From Candidatus Heimdallarchaeota archaeon (GTDB taxonomy: Archaea > Asgardarchaeota > Heimdallarchaeia > JABLTI01): 12,194 bases of DNA. Positions 1 to 5,714 of this stretch are shown one piece after another. The notes beneath the pieces are model-generated. The model was not told the DNA's origin and searched no databases. It was given only the letters and a program-made list of their open reading frames with translations. The first letter of the stretch is position 1. Each line of letters opens with the position of its first letter. Location of the stretch: the NCBI GenBank assembly GCA_023128635.1, contig JAGMDP010000099.1:1-12194 (forward strand), written 5' to 3'. The translations under genes were made by a program, and so were the position numbers.

Positions 1-1
1 C

Positions 2-247
2 TTCATAAGTGAAAAGGAAACGAGTAAAAACCTCTATGACCACTGGTTGGGTGGAATGGAACGATTCAAGGATACTGATCGGGAAGAATACTACAAGAAG
101 ACAACCATTGAAATTCTATCTATAGAGGTTGAAGGGAAAATTGCTTCTGTAAAACTAAATTACAATAACTGGTACTATGATTTTCATAATCTAATTAAAA
201 TCGGCAGTGGTTGGAAAATTGTGGACAAAGTTTCCCATAAAATATAA
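2..247 (+). CDS. NTF2-like / putative lumazine-binding-like protein, 5' end missing
   Basis: The frame is open from base 2, so the gene starts before the window and only its last 81 residues are seen. The internal TTG at 47 and ATG at 56 are probably not the real start. The tail alternates strands in the way the NTF2-like fold does: a strand reading IASVKLNY, then YYDFHNLIKI, then GWKIVDKVSHK. The ending 'NLIKI..GWKIVDK' is typical of the putative lumazine-binding (PF12893-like) and SnoaL-like families, which are usually 110-140 residues long. Such proteins are small cytosolic binding or enzyme folds of very varied role, so no substrate can be named. The stop is 28 bases before the TatD-type gene, whose SD lies in the gap, so co-transcription is likely. 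The family call is by pattern only; the missing N-terminus could change it. Confidence 0.6.
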   Translation, partial: FISEKETSKNLYDHWLGGMERFKDTDREEYYKKTTIEILSIEVEGKIASVKLNYNNWYYDFHNLIKIGSGWKIVDKVSHKI

Positions 248-275
248 ATTGTAAGAAAAGGAGGATGAAAAAGAA

Positions 276-1037
276 TTGTTTGTAGATACTCATTTGCATT
301 TGCATGACCCATATTTTGATGAGAAAAATCTGGATTTAGTTGTTGAAGATGTAACCAAGAACAAAATTGTTACTTGGGTTCAATCAAGTGATCTACCAAC
401 TTATGAAGTAACACTTGAGAGATGTGCAAGATCTGACTATTTGTTTCCTTCTTTTGGTGTTCTTCCCTGGTATGCTCACAAATATGTTGATCAGTTTGAT
501 GAGATAACAAAACTAGCTGAAGAAGCTATTATGCTAGGAGAAATTGGTTTAGACGAAAAGTATGCTAAAGAAGCAGCTTGTATTCCTCATCAGTTACCAC
601 TGTTTGAGATCTATCTGCGAGAAGCTGAAAAGAACAACAAAATAATGAATTGTCACTTCCGAGGAAAAGAGCGAGAAAGCTTCGAAATTGTGAAAAGCTA
701 CAAAGCTAAAAAGATAATCTTTCATGGTTACTCAGGCGATGAAGCACTCATAAATGACATTAATGACTGTGGTTATTACTATTCTATTGGTCCAAGACAT
801 CCTGAAGAGAAACTTAAGTTACTCCCTAATGATTTACTATTATTGGAAATTGATGTTCTACCTAGAGAAAATTTCAGAGTTCCTTCTTTAGTGTTCGCTG
901 AAATGGTGGAAAGAGTAGCCAAAATTAAAGGAACGACTGCTGAAGAAATCGAAGCAATGAATCATCGAAATGTTTTGAAATTAACTAGTAATGATCCAAA
1001 CTTGAGTGATATGTCTAAATTGCTTAAAAATAAATAA
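276..1037 (+). CDS. TatD-family metal-dependent hydrolase
   Basis: A 253-residue protein of the usual TatD length (about 250-270), an amidohydrolase-superfamily TIM barrel. Known members are metal-dependent deoxyribonucleases or related phosphoesterases. The expected ligands are visible in order: the HxH pair in DTHLHLH (H6, H8), Glu in GEIGLD (E89), His in CHFRG (H127), His in FHGYSGD (H150) and Asp in EIDVLPR (D193). The last motif differs from the common ETDAP, so this is a divergent branch and nuclease activity should not be assumed. The start is TTG at 276, 11 nt after AGGAGG (259-264). An ATG at 265 abuts that SD but its frame stops after six codons, so TTG is the better start. The gene probably shares a transcript with the truncated gene upstream and ends at a hairpin terminator. 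Confidence 0.85.
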   Translation: MFVDTHLHLHDPYFDEKNLDLVVEDVTKNKIVTWVQSSDLPTYEVTLERCARSDYLFPSFGVLPWYAHKYVDQFDEITKLAEEAIMLGEIGLDEKYAKEAACIPHQLPLFEIYLREAEKNNKIMNCHFRGKERESFEIVKSYKAKKIIFHGYSGDEALINDINDCGYYYSIGPRHPEEKLKLLPNDLLLLEIDVLPRENFRVPSLVFAEMVERVAKIKGTTAEEIEAMNHRNVLKLTSNDPNLSDMSKLLKNK

Positions 1038-1041
1038 TTAC

Positions 1042-1076
1042 ACTGGAAAGAATAATTTCCAGTTTTATCCTTTTTT
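1042..1076 (+). terminator. Hairpin plus T-tract after the TatD-type gene
   Basis: ACTGGAAA (1042-1049) pairs perfectly with TTTCCAGT (1056-1063) around a 6-nt loop. TTTT at 1063-1066 and T6 at 1071-1076 follow. It begins 5 nt after the TatD-type stop codon and has the form of an intrinsic terminator. In archaea the T-tract alone may be the active part. Confidence 0.65.
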
Positions 1077-1170
1077 ACAGAAGAAACTTCAATGGAAACT
1101 GAATTCGGAAGTATTAAAAACGAGGTTGATACTAAATATAATAAAACTTACCCTGGGGCAGGAGTCATAA

Positions 1171-1515
1171 ATGACTGAGCAAGAGAAGAATGAAACCGAA
1201 ATTTTGGTTGAGAAATTAAAAGTAAATAAAGTTAGAACTGTTATTACAGATTGTTTAGAGAAATCACAAGAGGATTTTGAAGAGTATTTATGTTATGGTA
1301 AATATGGTTCTGAGAAATTCAAGAATGGTGATTATACTCTCGATGCAGAAGACAAAGAAATGCAGAGGAGTCTTCATTCAAAGAGTTTCACCATGGCATT
1401 AAAGTCATTACTACAGGATTCTCAAGATGTAAAACCGGTTATTGTAGAACTAAGTAAAAACGATTCTGATGATGAGGTTCGTTCTTGGGCGAAATCTCTC
1501 TTAGCTAAATTGTAG
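1171..1515 (+). CDS. Hypothetical protein, 114 aa, with possible HEAT-like C-terminus
   Basis: I do not recognise this gene. It encodes a small, highly charged, mostly helical, soluble protein with no signal peptide or membrane segment. The N-terminal third is rich in Glu and Lys. The last 25 or so residues (VIVELSKND..DEVRSWAKSLLAKL) resemble one helix pair of a HEAT or PBS-lyase-type repeat, in which an acidic turn followed by 'VR.WA..L' is typical. One such unit is too little to call the family. The ATG start is supported by GGAG at 1161-1164, 6 nt upstream. A terminator and about 130 bases separate it from the TatD-type gene, so it probably has its own promoter (AT-rich 1134-1143 is a candidate). 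It converges on the HAD gene with only 14 bases between the stop codons. Confidence 0.65.
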   Translation: MTEQEKNETEILVEKLKVNKVRTVITDCLEKSQEDFEEYLCYGKYGSEKFKNGDYTLDAEDKEMQRSLHSKSFTMALKSLLQDSQDVKPVIVELSKNDSDDEVRSWAKSLLAKL

Positions 1516-1529
1516 ATTTCTTTATAATA

Positions 1530-2222
1530 TTATAGAAAATCAAGAAGTTCGGAAAGTGAGGTAATTTCATAGTTAATATGTAGATTTGTTGTATTTTCTT
1601 TCTGTTCTTTATTTATCCATACACACTGTATTCCTGCATTATTTGCTCCAACTATATCTGATTCCAAGGAATCTCCTATATGGATTATTTGCTGTTTAGT
1701 ACAATTTGCTTCTTTTAATGCAACTTCGAAAATCAATGGATCAGGTTTTTCCATTCCATAATCTTGTGCAAAAACGGTGAATTGAAACATTTCGTCTAAT
1801 CCGCAAAGTTCTGGGTAGCTGTTCCCGTTAGAAAGTATTCCTAAAGTATATTTCTTCTTCAAAGTATTGAGCGTTGGTAGAACGTCTTCATACAGTTCAA
1901 TATCCTCAAAGCGATGCTTCAAATAAACTTCGTTGAGATATTTTGCCAATTCATCATTTGGTCTTTTTATTACTTGTAAAGTTTCACGGAATGCCCGTAA
2001 CCTTACTTCTTCTAAATTAATTATTATCCCTTTCAAATCATTAGCAACTTTATTTCTAATTTGAATCATTTTGTCAATGTCAAGCAATGCTGCTGATTCT
2101 GGATCGATTTCATGTAATGCCTTTAAGACATATTTCAAGGAATGCTTCATGACTTTTATAAAATCCCACAGCGTACCATCTGCATCAAAAGAAATTACTT
2201 TAATCTGTGCTAATTTGTCCAT
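1530..2222 (-). CDS. HAD-superfamily (subfamily IA) phosphatase-like hydrolase
   Basis: A 230-residue haloacid dehalogenase-fold hydrolase, expected to be a cytosolic phosphatase of small phosphorylated metabolites. All four motifs are present: motif I FDADGT (nucleophile D13, acid/base D15), motif II Ser in ILSNGN (S131), motif III Lys in EKPDP (K159) and motif IV GDSLESD (D184, D189). The helical insert between residues 20 and 110 is the C1 cap typical of subfamily IA, as in YjjG and phosphoglycolate-phosphatase relatives. Nothing in the sequence fixes the substrate; nucleotide or sugar phosphates are possible. The ATG start at 2222 lacks a strong SD. A TATA-like CTTAAATAAG (2256-2247) lies about 29 nt upstream, which fits a leaderless or very short-leader archaeal transcript. 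It is divergent from the membrane-protein gene at 2373. Confidence 0.88.
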   Translation of the reverse strand: MDKLAQIKVISFDADGTLWDFIKVMKHSLKYVLKALHEIDPESAALLDIDKMIQIRNKVANDLKGIIINLEEVRLRAFRETLQVIKRPNDELAKYLNEVYLKHRFEDIELYEDVLPTLNTLKKKYTLGILSNGNSYPELCGLDEMFQFTVFAQDYGMEKPDPLIFEVALKEANCTKQQIIHIGDSLESDIVGANNAGIQCVWINKEQKENTTNLHINYEITSLSELLDFL

Positions 2223-2246
2223 TCTAATCTCTAATTAATGTGATTA

Positions 2247-2256
2247 CTTATTTAAG
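2247..2256 (-). promoter_or_regulatory. TATA-like box for the HAD gene
   Basis: CTTAAATAAG on the minus strand is centred about 29 nt before the HAD ATG. At normal archaeal TATA-to-start spacing, transcription would begin at or next to the start codon, giving a leaderless mRNA. This agrees with the missing SD. Confidence 0.4.
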
Positions 2257-2320
2257 AAAAGAATTTCTATTGAGAATTTTTGAAAATAATGTTTACTTTT
2301 CTTTGGGAAACTGTTTTAAC

Positions 2321-2328
2321 TTTATACA
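2321..2328 (+). promoter_or_regulatory. TATA-like box for the small membrane protein at 2373
   Basis: TTTATACA lies about 50 nt before the ATG at 2373. A start of transcription about 25 nt downstream would leave a leader of roughly 20 nt without an obvious SD. Confidence 0.35.
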
Positions 2329-2372
2329 CATTCTATTATTTATCTCATCAATAAACAAACGAGTGTGTAAAA

Positions 2373-2762
2373 ATGTTCAAGAAAATATCTAAATTCATAT
2401 CTTATTTAATCGTATTGGGAATCCAAGTGGCATATAATCTCTTTGTAATTTGGGGATTACATATGTGGGATTATGCTAGTCCATGGATATCACATCGAAC
2501 AACAATCATTCTGCTATCTCTTCCAACAATCATAACTTTCAATGTACTCTTCTTGATTCTTACAGGAATAGCATTCGCAATTCTTGTAAGTAAAGATAAA
2601 AAAGAAGAAGAAAAGAAAGGATTCGAAAAAGTACCAGACAAAGTTAAGAATTGGTTCAAAGGAGAATCAAAAGAAGAGAAAGAGTTCAAAATTCCAGAGA
2701 AAATTATCAATGAGATCAAGAAAGAATGGAATAAAGAGATGGCAAAAAAGGATAAAGAGTAA
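2373..2762 (+). CDS. Small two-helix membrane protein with Lys/Glu-rich tail
   Basis: I do not recognise a named family. The 129-residue product has two hydrophobic segments, roughly residues 8-28 and 44-73, joined by a short loop with aromatic and polar residues (HMWDYASPWISHR). Residues 74-129 are almost entirely charged, with runs of Lys and Glu, and likely form a long helix. Basic residues just before the first helix (MFKK) and after the second (SKDKK) put both ends in the cytoplasm by the positive-inside rule. The tail could be a docking surface for a partner, the membrane surface or nucleic acid, but nothing shows which. It stands alone: the HAD gene diverges on its left and the sensor-type gene converges on its right. 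A T8 tract at 2832-2839 probably ends its transcript. Confidence 0.7.
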   Translation: MFKKISKFISYLIVLGIQVAYNLFVIWGLHMWDYASPWISHRTTIILLSLPTIITFNVLFLILTGIAFAILVSKDKKEEEKKGFEKVPDKVKNWFKGESKEEKEFKIPEKIINEIKKEWNKEMAKKDKE

Positions 2763-2831
2763 ATCAGAAATTAAGTCAGCTTTATCTTTTCCCTAGAATT
2801 ATCTAAGAGATACTTTTCTCTTAATAATTCC

Positions 2832-2839
2832 TTTTTTTT
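2832..2839 (+). terminator. T8 tract after the small membrane protein gene
   Basis: Eight T residues on the plus strand, about 70 nt after the stop codon at 2762, with no strong hairpin before them. Oligo-T alone is a common archaeal termination signal. Confidence 0.4.
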
Positions 2840-2841
2840 CT

Positions 2842-2883
2842 AAAAAAAAAAATAAAAACTCATCAATGATTACTCATTGATGA
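2842..2883 (-). terminator. Intrinsic-type terminator of the zinc-ribbon/sensor operon
   Basis: On the minus strand a 10-bp perfect stem (2883-2874 with 2869-2860) around a 4-nt loop begins 16 nt after the sensor-type stop codon. A long U-rich tract (2858-2842) follows. This is textbook intrinsic-terminator geometry. Together with the T8 on the other strand it separates two converging transcripts. Confidence 0.75.
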
Positions 2884-2898
2884 AATTTGCTTTTGAAA

Positions 2899-3579
2899 TT
2901 ACCTTGATAGTATTCTTACCACTAGTCGACCATGCCAGACAGCCAATCGATTAATCATATGCAAAGATCCAGTTAGTAATGGTACACCAATGAATGGCAA
3001 AATCGCAACTCCAATTATCCATGCTATTCTAAGTCCTGGAAGACTGCCCCATGATACTGGTATTTGTAAAGTACTTCCTGTTACAGCCCATTCGATAAGT
3101 GGCCAAAGCCATGCAAAAACAAAACTTAAACCGATTGATAGTAATGTTACAGTAATTGTAAATGTAATAATTCCAAGTGGCATTACAAAGAATAGGAAAT
3201 AAAGCAAGGTTTTCCAAATAACTTTGTTTTTTAGAGCATCGAATGATTTCTGAATAAGTGTTCTATTTTCTTCAAAAGTTACTTTTTGTTTCGGTAATTC
3301 TATTCCTGTTGTTATCTTTATGAACCATCCTTGAACTACCATAAGATATGGTAAACTGATCAAAAAGAAATACAACAAGAATATACCAACAAATGTAACT
3401 AGCAAACCAAGAGCTGTTGAGAATACTGTCACAGCATATGTGAAGAACACAATGCCTATTGGCATCAGCAATAGCATATAGAGAATGTTTAGATACGTTT
3501 GACCTTTCAAATATACACCGAAGAAACTCACTTCTTCAAGCGGATGTTTTCCAACTCGTGTTTCTGTTTTTTCACTCAT
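2899..3579 (-). CDS. Sensor-domain (PF13796-like) integral membrane protein
   Basis: A 226-residue protein built from two similar halves. Each has a 'LLY.L..MPLGI..F' helix entry followed by a long hydrophobic stretch: residues 30-70 (LYMLLLMPIGIVFFTY) and 125-165 (LYFLFFVMPLGIITFTI). This duplicated pattern, the about 180-residue core and the ending RLAVWHGRLVVRIL resemble the 'putative sensor' domain, PF13796. In bacteria and haloarchaea that domain is fused to or encoded near histidine kinases or PadR/LuxR regulators. Here no kinase or DNA-binding domain is attached, so a signalling role is inference. At least four membrane helices are expected, with a hydrophilic loop at about 95-120. The ATG at 3579 has GGAGAT (3595-3590) 10 nt upstream. 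It lies 43 nt behind the zinc-ribbon gene, so the two are probably co-transcribed. Family call by recall of the pattern. Confidence 0.72.
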   Translation of the reverse strand: MSEKTETRVGKHPLEEVSFFGVYLKGQTYLNILYMLLLMPIGIVFFTYAVTVFSTALGLLVTFVGIFLLYFFLISLPYLMVVQGWFIKITTGIELPKQKVTFEENRTLIQKSFDALKNKVIWKTLLYFLFFVMPLGIITFTITVTLLSIGLSFVFAWLWPLIEWAVTGSTLQIPVSWGSLPGLRIAWIIGVAILPFIGVPLLTGSLHMINRLAVWHGRLVVRILSR

Positions 3580-3622
3580 TTTATTTTTTATCTCCGTTTT
3601 TTCATGATTTAGTTGATAATTT

Positions 3623-4174
3623 TTATTCTATTGGTGAACCACAGTTTGCACAGAACTTCTCTGTTCCTTCTACTTTTTGTCCACAAGATTGACAGAATTT
3701 AGCAGTCTTAACTGGTTCAGGTATTTCTTCTACTTGAACACTTGCTGTTACTTCTGTTACAATAGGTTCAATTTCTCTGTAAACAAAGAATCTTATTGTA
3801 GATGTGACTGCACTCATTAACGATAAACCAATGATTAGCCAGACCCACCAAGCTTCATAACCCCACCATTCTGCAAGTAAATTTCCAACTATATAGAACA
3901 GTAGTACAAAGAACAAGAAAAATGACCATGAAGTAATTAAAGATTCAAGTCGTCTTCTCTTTCCTTGTCTCATAGCATAAAATCTAATTGTTTGAGCTAT
4001 TGCTCCAATTAGTAATATACCGCCAACAAAGGTAATCCACCAATCACCTCTGAACTCAAACCAAGGTGCTACAAGTATTCCAATTATTCCAAAAAAGAAC
4101 CACCAGAAAATACAGAATGACCATGTTCCTATGAGTCCTTCAATTCGGCGTTTTCTTTTAACATCTATAGCCAT
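3623..4174 (-). CDS. Tandem 2TM-domain membrane protein with C-terminal zinc ribbon
   Basis: The 183-residue product contains the same two-helix unit twice, residues 7-70 and 71-134. Each begins with basic KRRR/I-E.LI.(T/S)WSF and ends with a conserved TIRF(Y/F) segment, which fits the 2TM domain family (PF13239-like). A linker of about 25 residues leads to a zinc ribbon with FCQSCG and FCANCG (C161, C164, C175, C178), normally a structural zinc site for protein contact. The ATG at 4174 is preferred over an in-frame TTG at 4189: TGAAGG (4188-4183) lies 8 nt before the ATG, and a TATA-like box near 4221 would place transcription start at about 4195. It is the first gene of a likely pair with the sensor-type gene. 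A role in membrane sensing is inferred from context only. Confidence 0.8.
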   Translation of the reverse strand: MAIDVKRKRRIEGLIGTWSFCIFWWFFFGIIGILVAPWFEFRGDWWITFVGGILLIGAIAQTIRFYAMRQGKRRRLESLITSWSFFLFFVLLFYIVGNLLAEWWGYEAWWVWLIIGLSLMSAVTSTIRFFVYREIEPIVTEVTASVQVEEIPEPVKTAKFCQSCGQKVEGTEKFCANCGSPIE

Positions 4175-4216
4175 AGTATTAACCTTCAATGAGAAAATTA
4201 TACTGTAATTTGTAAT

Positions 4217-4226
4217 AAATGTATAC
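4217..4226 (-). promoter_or_regulatory. TATA-like box for the zinc-ribbon/sensor operon
   Basis: GTATACATTT on the minus strand lies about 48 nt before the ATG at 4174. It predicts a leader of about 20 nt that just includes the SD TGAAGG at 4188-4183, so box, SD and ATG agree with one another. Confidence 0.45.
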
Positions 4227-4242
4227 CTTTAGATTTATCCCC

Positions 4243-4249
4243 AAAAAAA
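4243..4249 (-). terminator. T7 tract directly after the flavodoxin stop codon
   Basis: On the minus strand seven T residues follow the TAG stop with no gap and no hairpin. This is the simple oligo-T form of archaeal termination, just upstream of the next promoter on the same strand. Confidence 0.4.
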
Positions 4250-4804
4250 CTAGGCTAATGCTTCTTTGATTATTTTTTCAGCGAATTCTTTTGCATTTTT
4301 GATATCCTGTTCATCGGGATGTTTTCTTCCTTCTTCCATATATTCTTGGAATTCTTTCTCATCAGTAATAATAGAAGTGTGAATAAAATTTTCAATTGCT
4401 GGTGATGGAGCTCCCATACATCTGAAATAACCTACATAATTTATACTCTTGCTTGAAGTGACTTCATCAAGTGTTTTGCTGCATTTCCCAACCCATTCGT
4501 CAAATAGTTTGGCAAAACGATCTCCTTGCTCTGGAGGACTACATGAATGAGTAACAAAACAAGCAAGTTTGAATTTTGGATTCTCTGGAATATTTTCTAA
4601 TAATAACTTGATAGGTTTCGCAATATCAGCATCGTGACATGGAGACCCTATGAAAACTAAATCATATTTATTCAATTTTTCTGCTGTAAAATCTTTTAAT
4701 TCACTTAATTCAGCATCACTCTCTTTTTCTGCTACTACATAAATTGCTTCAGCAACTGTTTTTGTTCTGCCTGAGAGGCTATAATAAAGTACTAAGGTTT
4801 TCAT
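4250..4804 (-). CDS. Flavodoxin-family protein
   Basis: A 184-residue flavodoxin-like protein, expected to bind FMN and carry one or two electrons in the cytosol. It opens with MKTLVLYYSLSGRT: a first beta strand followed by a phosphate-binding loop (S9-T16, SLSGRTKT) close to the classical T/S-x-T-G-x-T. The second flavin loop is suggested by FIGSPCHDAD (51-60) and the third by FVTHSCSPPEQGD (83-95). The C-terminal helix segment (HPDEQDIKNAKEFA) is common in archaeal flavodoxins. Cysteines at 56, 82, 88, 108 and 129 are more than usual and two lie near the predicted flavin site. No partner oxidoreductase is adjacent, so its redox partner is unknown. It appears to be its own transcription unit, with a T7 tract right after the stop. 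Confidence 0.85.
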   Translation of the reverse strand: MKTLVLYYSLSGRTKTVAEAIYVVAEKESDAELSELKDFTAEKLNKYDLVFIGSPCHDADIAKPIKLLLENIPENPKFKLACFVTHSCSPPEQGDRFAKLFDEWVGKCSKTLDEVTSSKSINYVGYFRCMGAPSPAIENFIHTSIITDEKEFQEYMEEGRKHPDEQDIKNAKEFAEKIIKEALA

Positions 4805-4876
4805 TTTAACATCTTATAATCGATGTTTCATCCTACTAAAAAACTATTCTTAATGAAGAAACCACAAATTCTGTTA

Positions 4877-4884
4877 ATTTATAC
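4877..4884 (-). promoter_or_regulatory. Possible TATA-like box for the flavodoxin gene
   Basis: GTATAAAT on the minus strand, about 75 nt before the flavodoxin ATG, would give a leader of about 50 nt. It is the best TATA match in the region, but the spacing is longer than at the neighbouring genes. Confidence 0.3.
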
Positions 4885-5019
4885 GGAAAATTATTAAAAA
4901 GAAAATAACCTTGTTTTCAATTAGGGAGATGACTAGAAAGATCTTGTTTTAAAATCTTCAACTCGAACATGGTCTCAAAACTAATTTTTTAGTCTCTTTC
5001 CTGAGAGAAAAGGATGATT

Positions 5020-5045
5020 GGACGGGGTATATTCTAACCTCGTCC
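5020..5045. repeat. GC-rich inverted repeat with TATA-like centre
   Basis: GGACGGGGT and ACCTCGTCC form a 9-bp dyad (one G-U if RNA) around an 8-base AT-rich centre. Its first arm starts 86 bases before the ATG at 5106. It may be an operator over a promoter element or an RNA hairpin. Confidence 0.5.
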
Positions 5046-5105
5046 ACAAATTTTCATTTTAATAATGTTCAAATAGTAAAAAGTGAGATTTAGTAATGAA
5101 CTCAA

Positions 5106-5669
5106 ATGACAGCTCAAATACCAGATCAATTCCTATACAAAAATGAGCAATTTGTATTAATTGGTCTTAAAGGTTCTAATCTTTTCAAACCAGAAGAATA
5201 TGGTATCTATCCTGTAATGGCTTCTACTGCTTGTCATAGGGGATTTGTAGCAACATATGTTATAACTAACAAACAATTAATTCTCAATAAGTTAGTACTT
5301 AAATCGCAAGAAAAAAAACTAGCTAAAATAAATGATAAAGCTCCTATAGAAGAGAAGAGCGTATATTCATTCAATTTTACTTATTATGATGTGAATCTTC
5401 CAATAAAGTTTACTGGGTTCATTTTACTTGGAAAGGATTTCATCAATGAGATGTATGTGCATATGGGCTTTCAACGACCAATTTCATATGAAACTGTCAT
5501 TGAATTCCAGTTTCGAGATGGGGAAATTATCGCTGTGAATGATTTTTCTGAATTGATAGCCAAATTACGAAAAGAAGATCCTACTAAAGGGGCAAGACCG
5601 GACAATGACGAAAATACTAAGGAATGGATTGAACAGATGTTCTCCCTGGATTATAATATGCCTTGGTAA
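5106..5669 (+). CDS. Conserved protein of unknown function (bacterial-type 'MTAQIPD' family)
   Basis: The 187-residue product has no signal peptide, membrane segment or catalytic motif I can name. Its opening MTAQIPDQFLYKNEQFVL, the segment STACHRGFVATYVI (about 40-54), LPIKFTGFILLGKDF (about 98-112) and MYVHMGFQRP (about 116-125) match my memory of a family of uncharacterised cytosolic proteins widespread in bacteria. Pfam number and function are not known to me. The alternating hydrophobic pattern suggests a mostly beta fold; C43 and H44 in TACHRG may be functionally important. The ATG has only a weak SD. A 5096 ATG opens a different short frame and was not chosen. The aminotransferase follows after 45 bases with its own SD, so the two are likely co-transcribed. 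An archaeal copy of a mostly bacterial family would suggest gene transfer. Confidence 0.72.
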   Translation: MTAQIPDQFLYKNEQFVLIGLKGSNLFKPEEYGIYPVMASTACHRGFVATYVITNKQLILNKLVLKSQEKKLAKINDKAPIEEKSVYSFNFTYYDVNLPIKFTGFILLGKDFINEMYVHMGFQRPISYETVIEFQFRDGEIIAVNDFSELIAKLRKEDPTKGARPDNDENTKEWIEQMFSLDYNMPW

Positions 5670-5714
5670 ATTATTTTAAGTAGGAATCATTTGTTTCTCT
5701 GGAGTTAGAGTTAA

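Larger units (their letters stand above)
4805..5105. other. 301-base divergent intergenic region with several inverted repeats
   Basis: No coding frame is convincing here. The left part carries the presumed flavodoxin promoter. From 4936 to 5045 three potential hairpins follow each other: GAAAGAT/ATCTTC (4936-4942, 4954-4959, one bulge), TCTCT/AGAGA (4993-4997, 5004-5008), and a 9-bp stem with one G-U pair, GGACGGGGT/ACCTCGTCC (5020-5028, 5037-5045). The last is strikingly GC-rich for this genome and is followed by a T-rich stretch (5050-5060). It could be a small RNA, a leader of the gene at 5106, or a protein-binding dyad around the TATA-like loop TATATT. I could not fit a tRNA or a known riboswitch. 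Confidence 0.4.

Noticed and set aside
1092..1178. A 28-codon ATG frame (ending GVIND) that overlaps the start of the gene at 1171 by 8 bases, like a coupled leader peptide.
   Set aside because: It has no SD, no recognisable peptide type (no run of one amino acid, no signal peptide), and frames of this length are expected by chance.
1523..1534. Perfect 12-base AT palindrome between the converging stop codons of the 114-aa gene and the HAD gene.
   Set aside because: It is pure A/T, overlaps the HAD stop codon, has no T-tract at a useful distance, and such palindromes arise easily in AT-rich DNA.
2471..2719. Minus-strand 82-codon frame inside the small membrane-protein gene.
   Set aside because: It is the reverse-complement shadow of the Lys/Glu-rich coding sequence (giving Ser/Phe/Leu runs), with no supporting SD.
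4922..5045. Possible tRNA or box C/D guide RNA in the flavodoxin/5106 intergenic region (TTCGA-like bases and a GAGATGA/CTGA pair are present).
   Set aside because: No acceptor, anticodon and T arms can be paired together, the C-box match is imperfect and the box spacing is too long for a typical archaeal C/D RNA.
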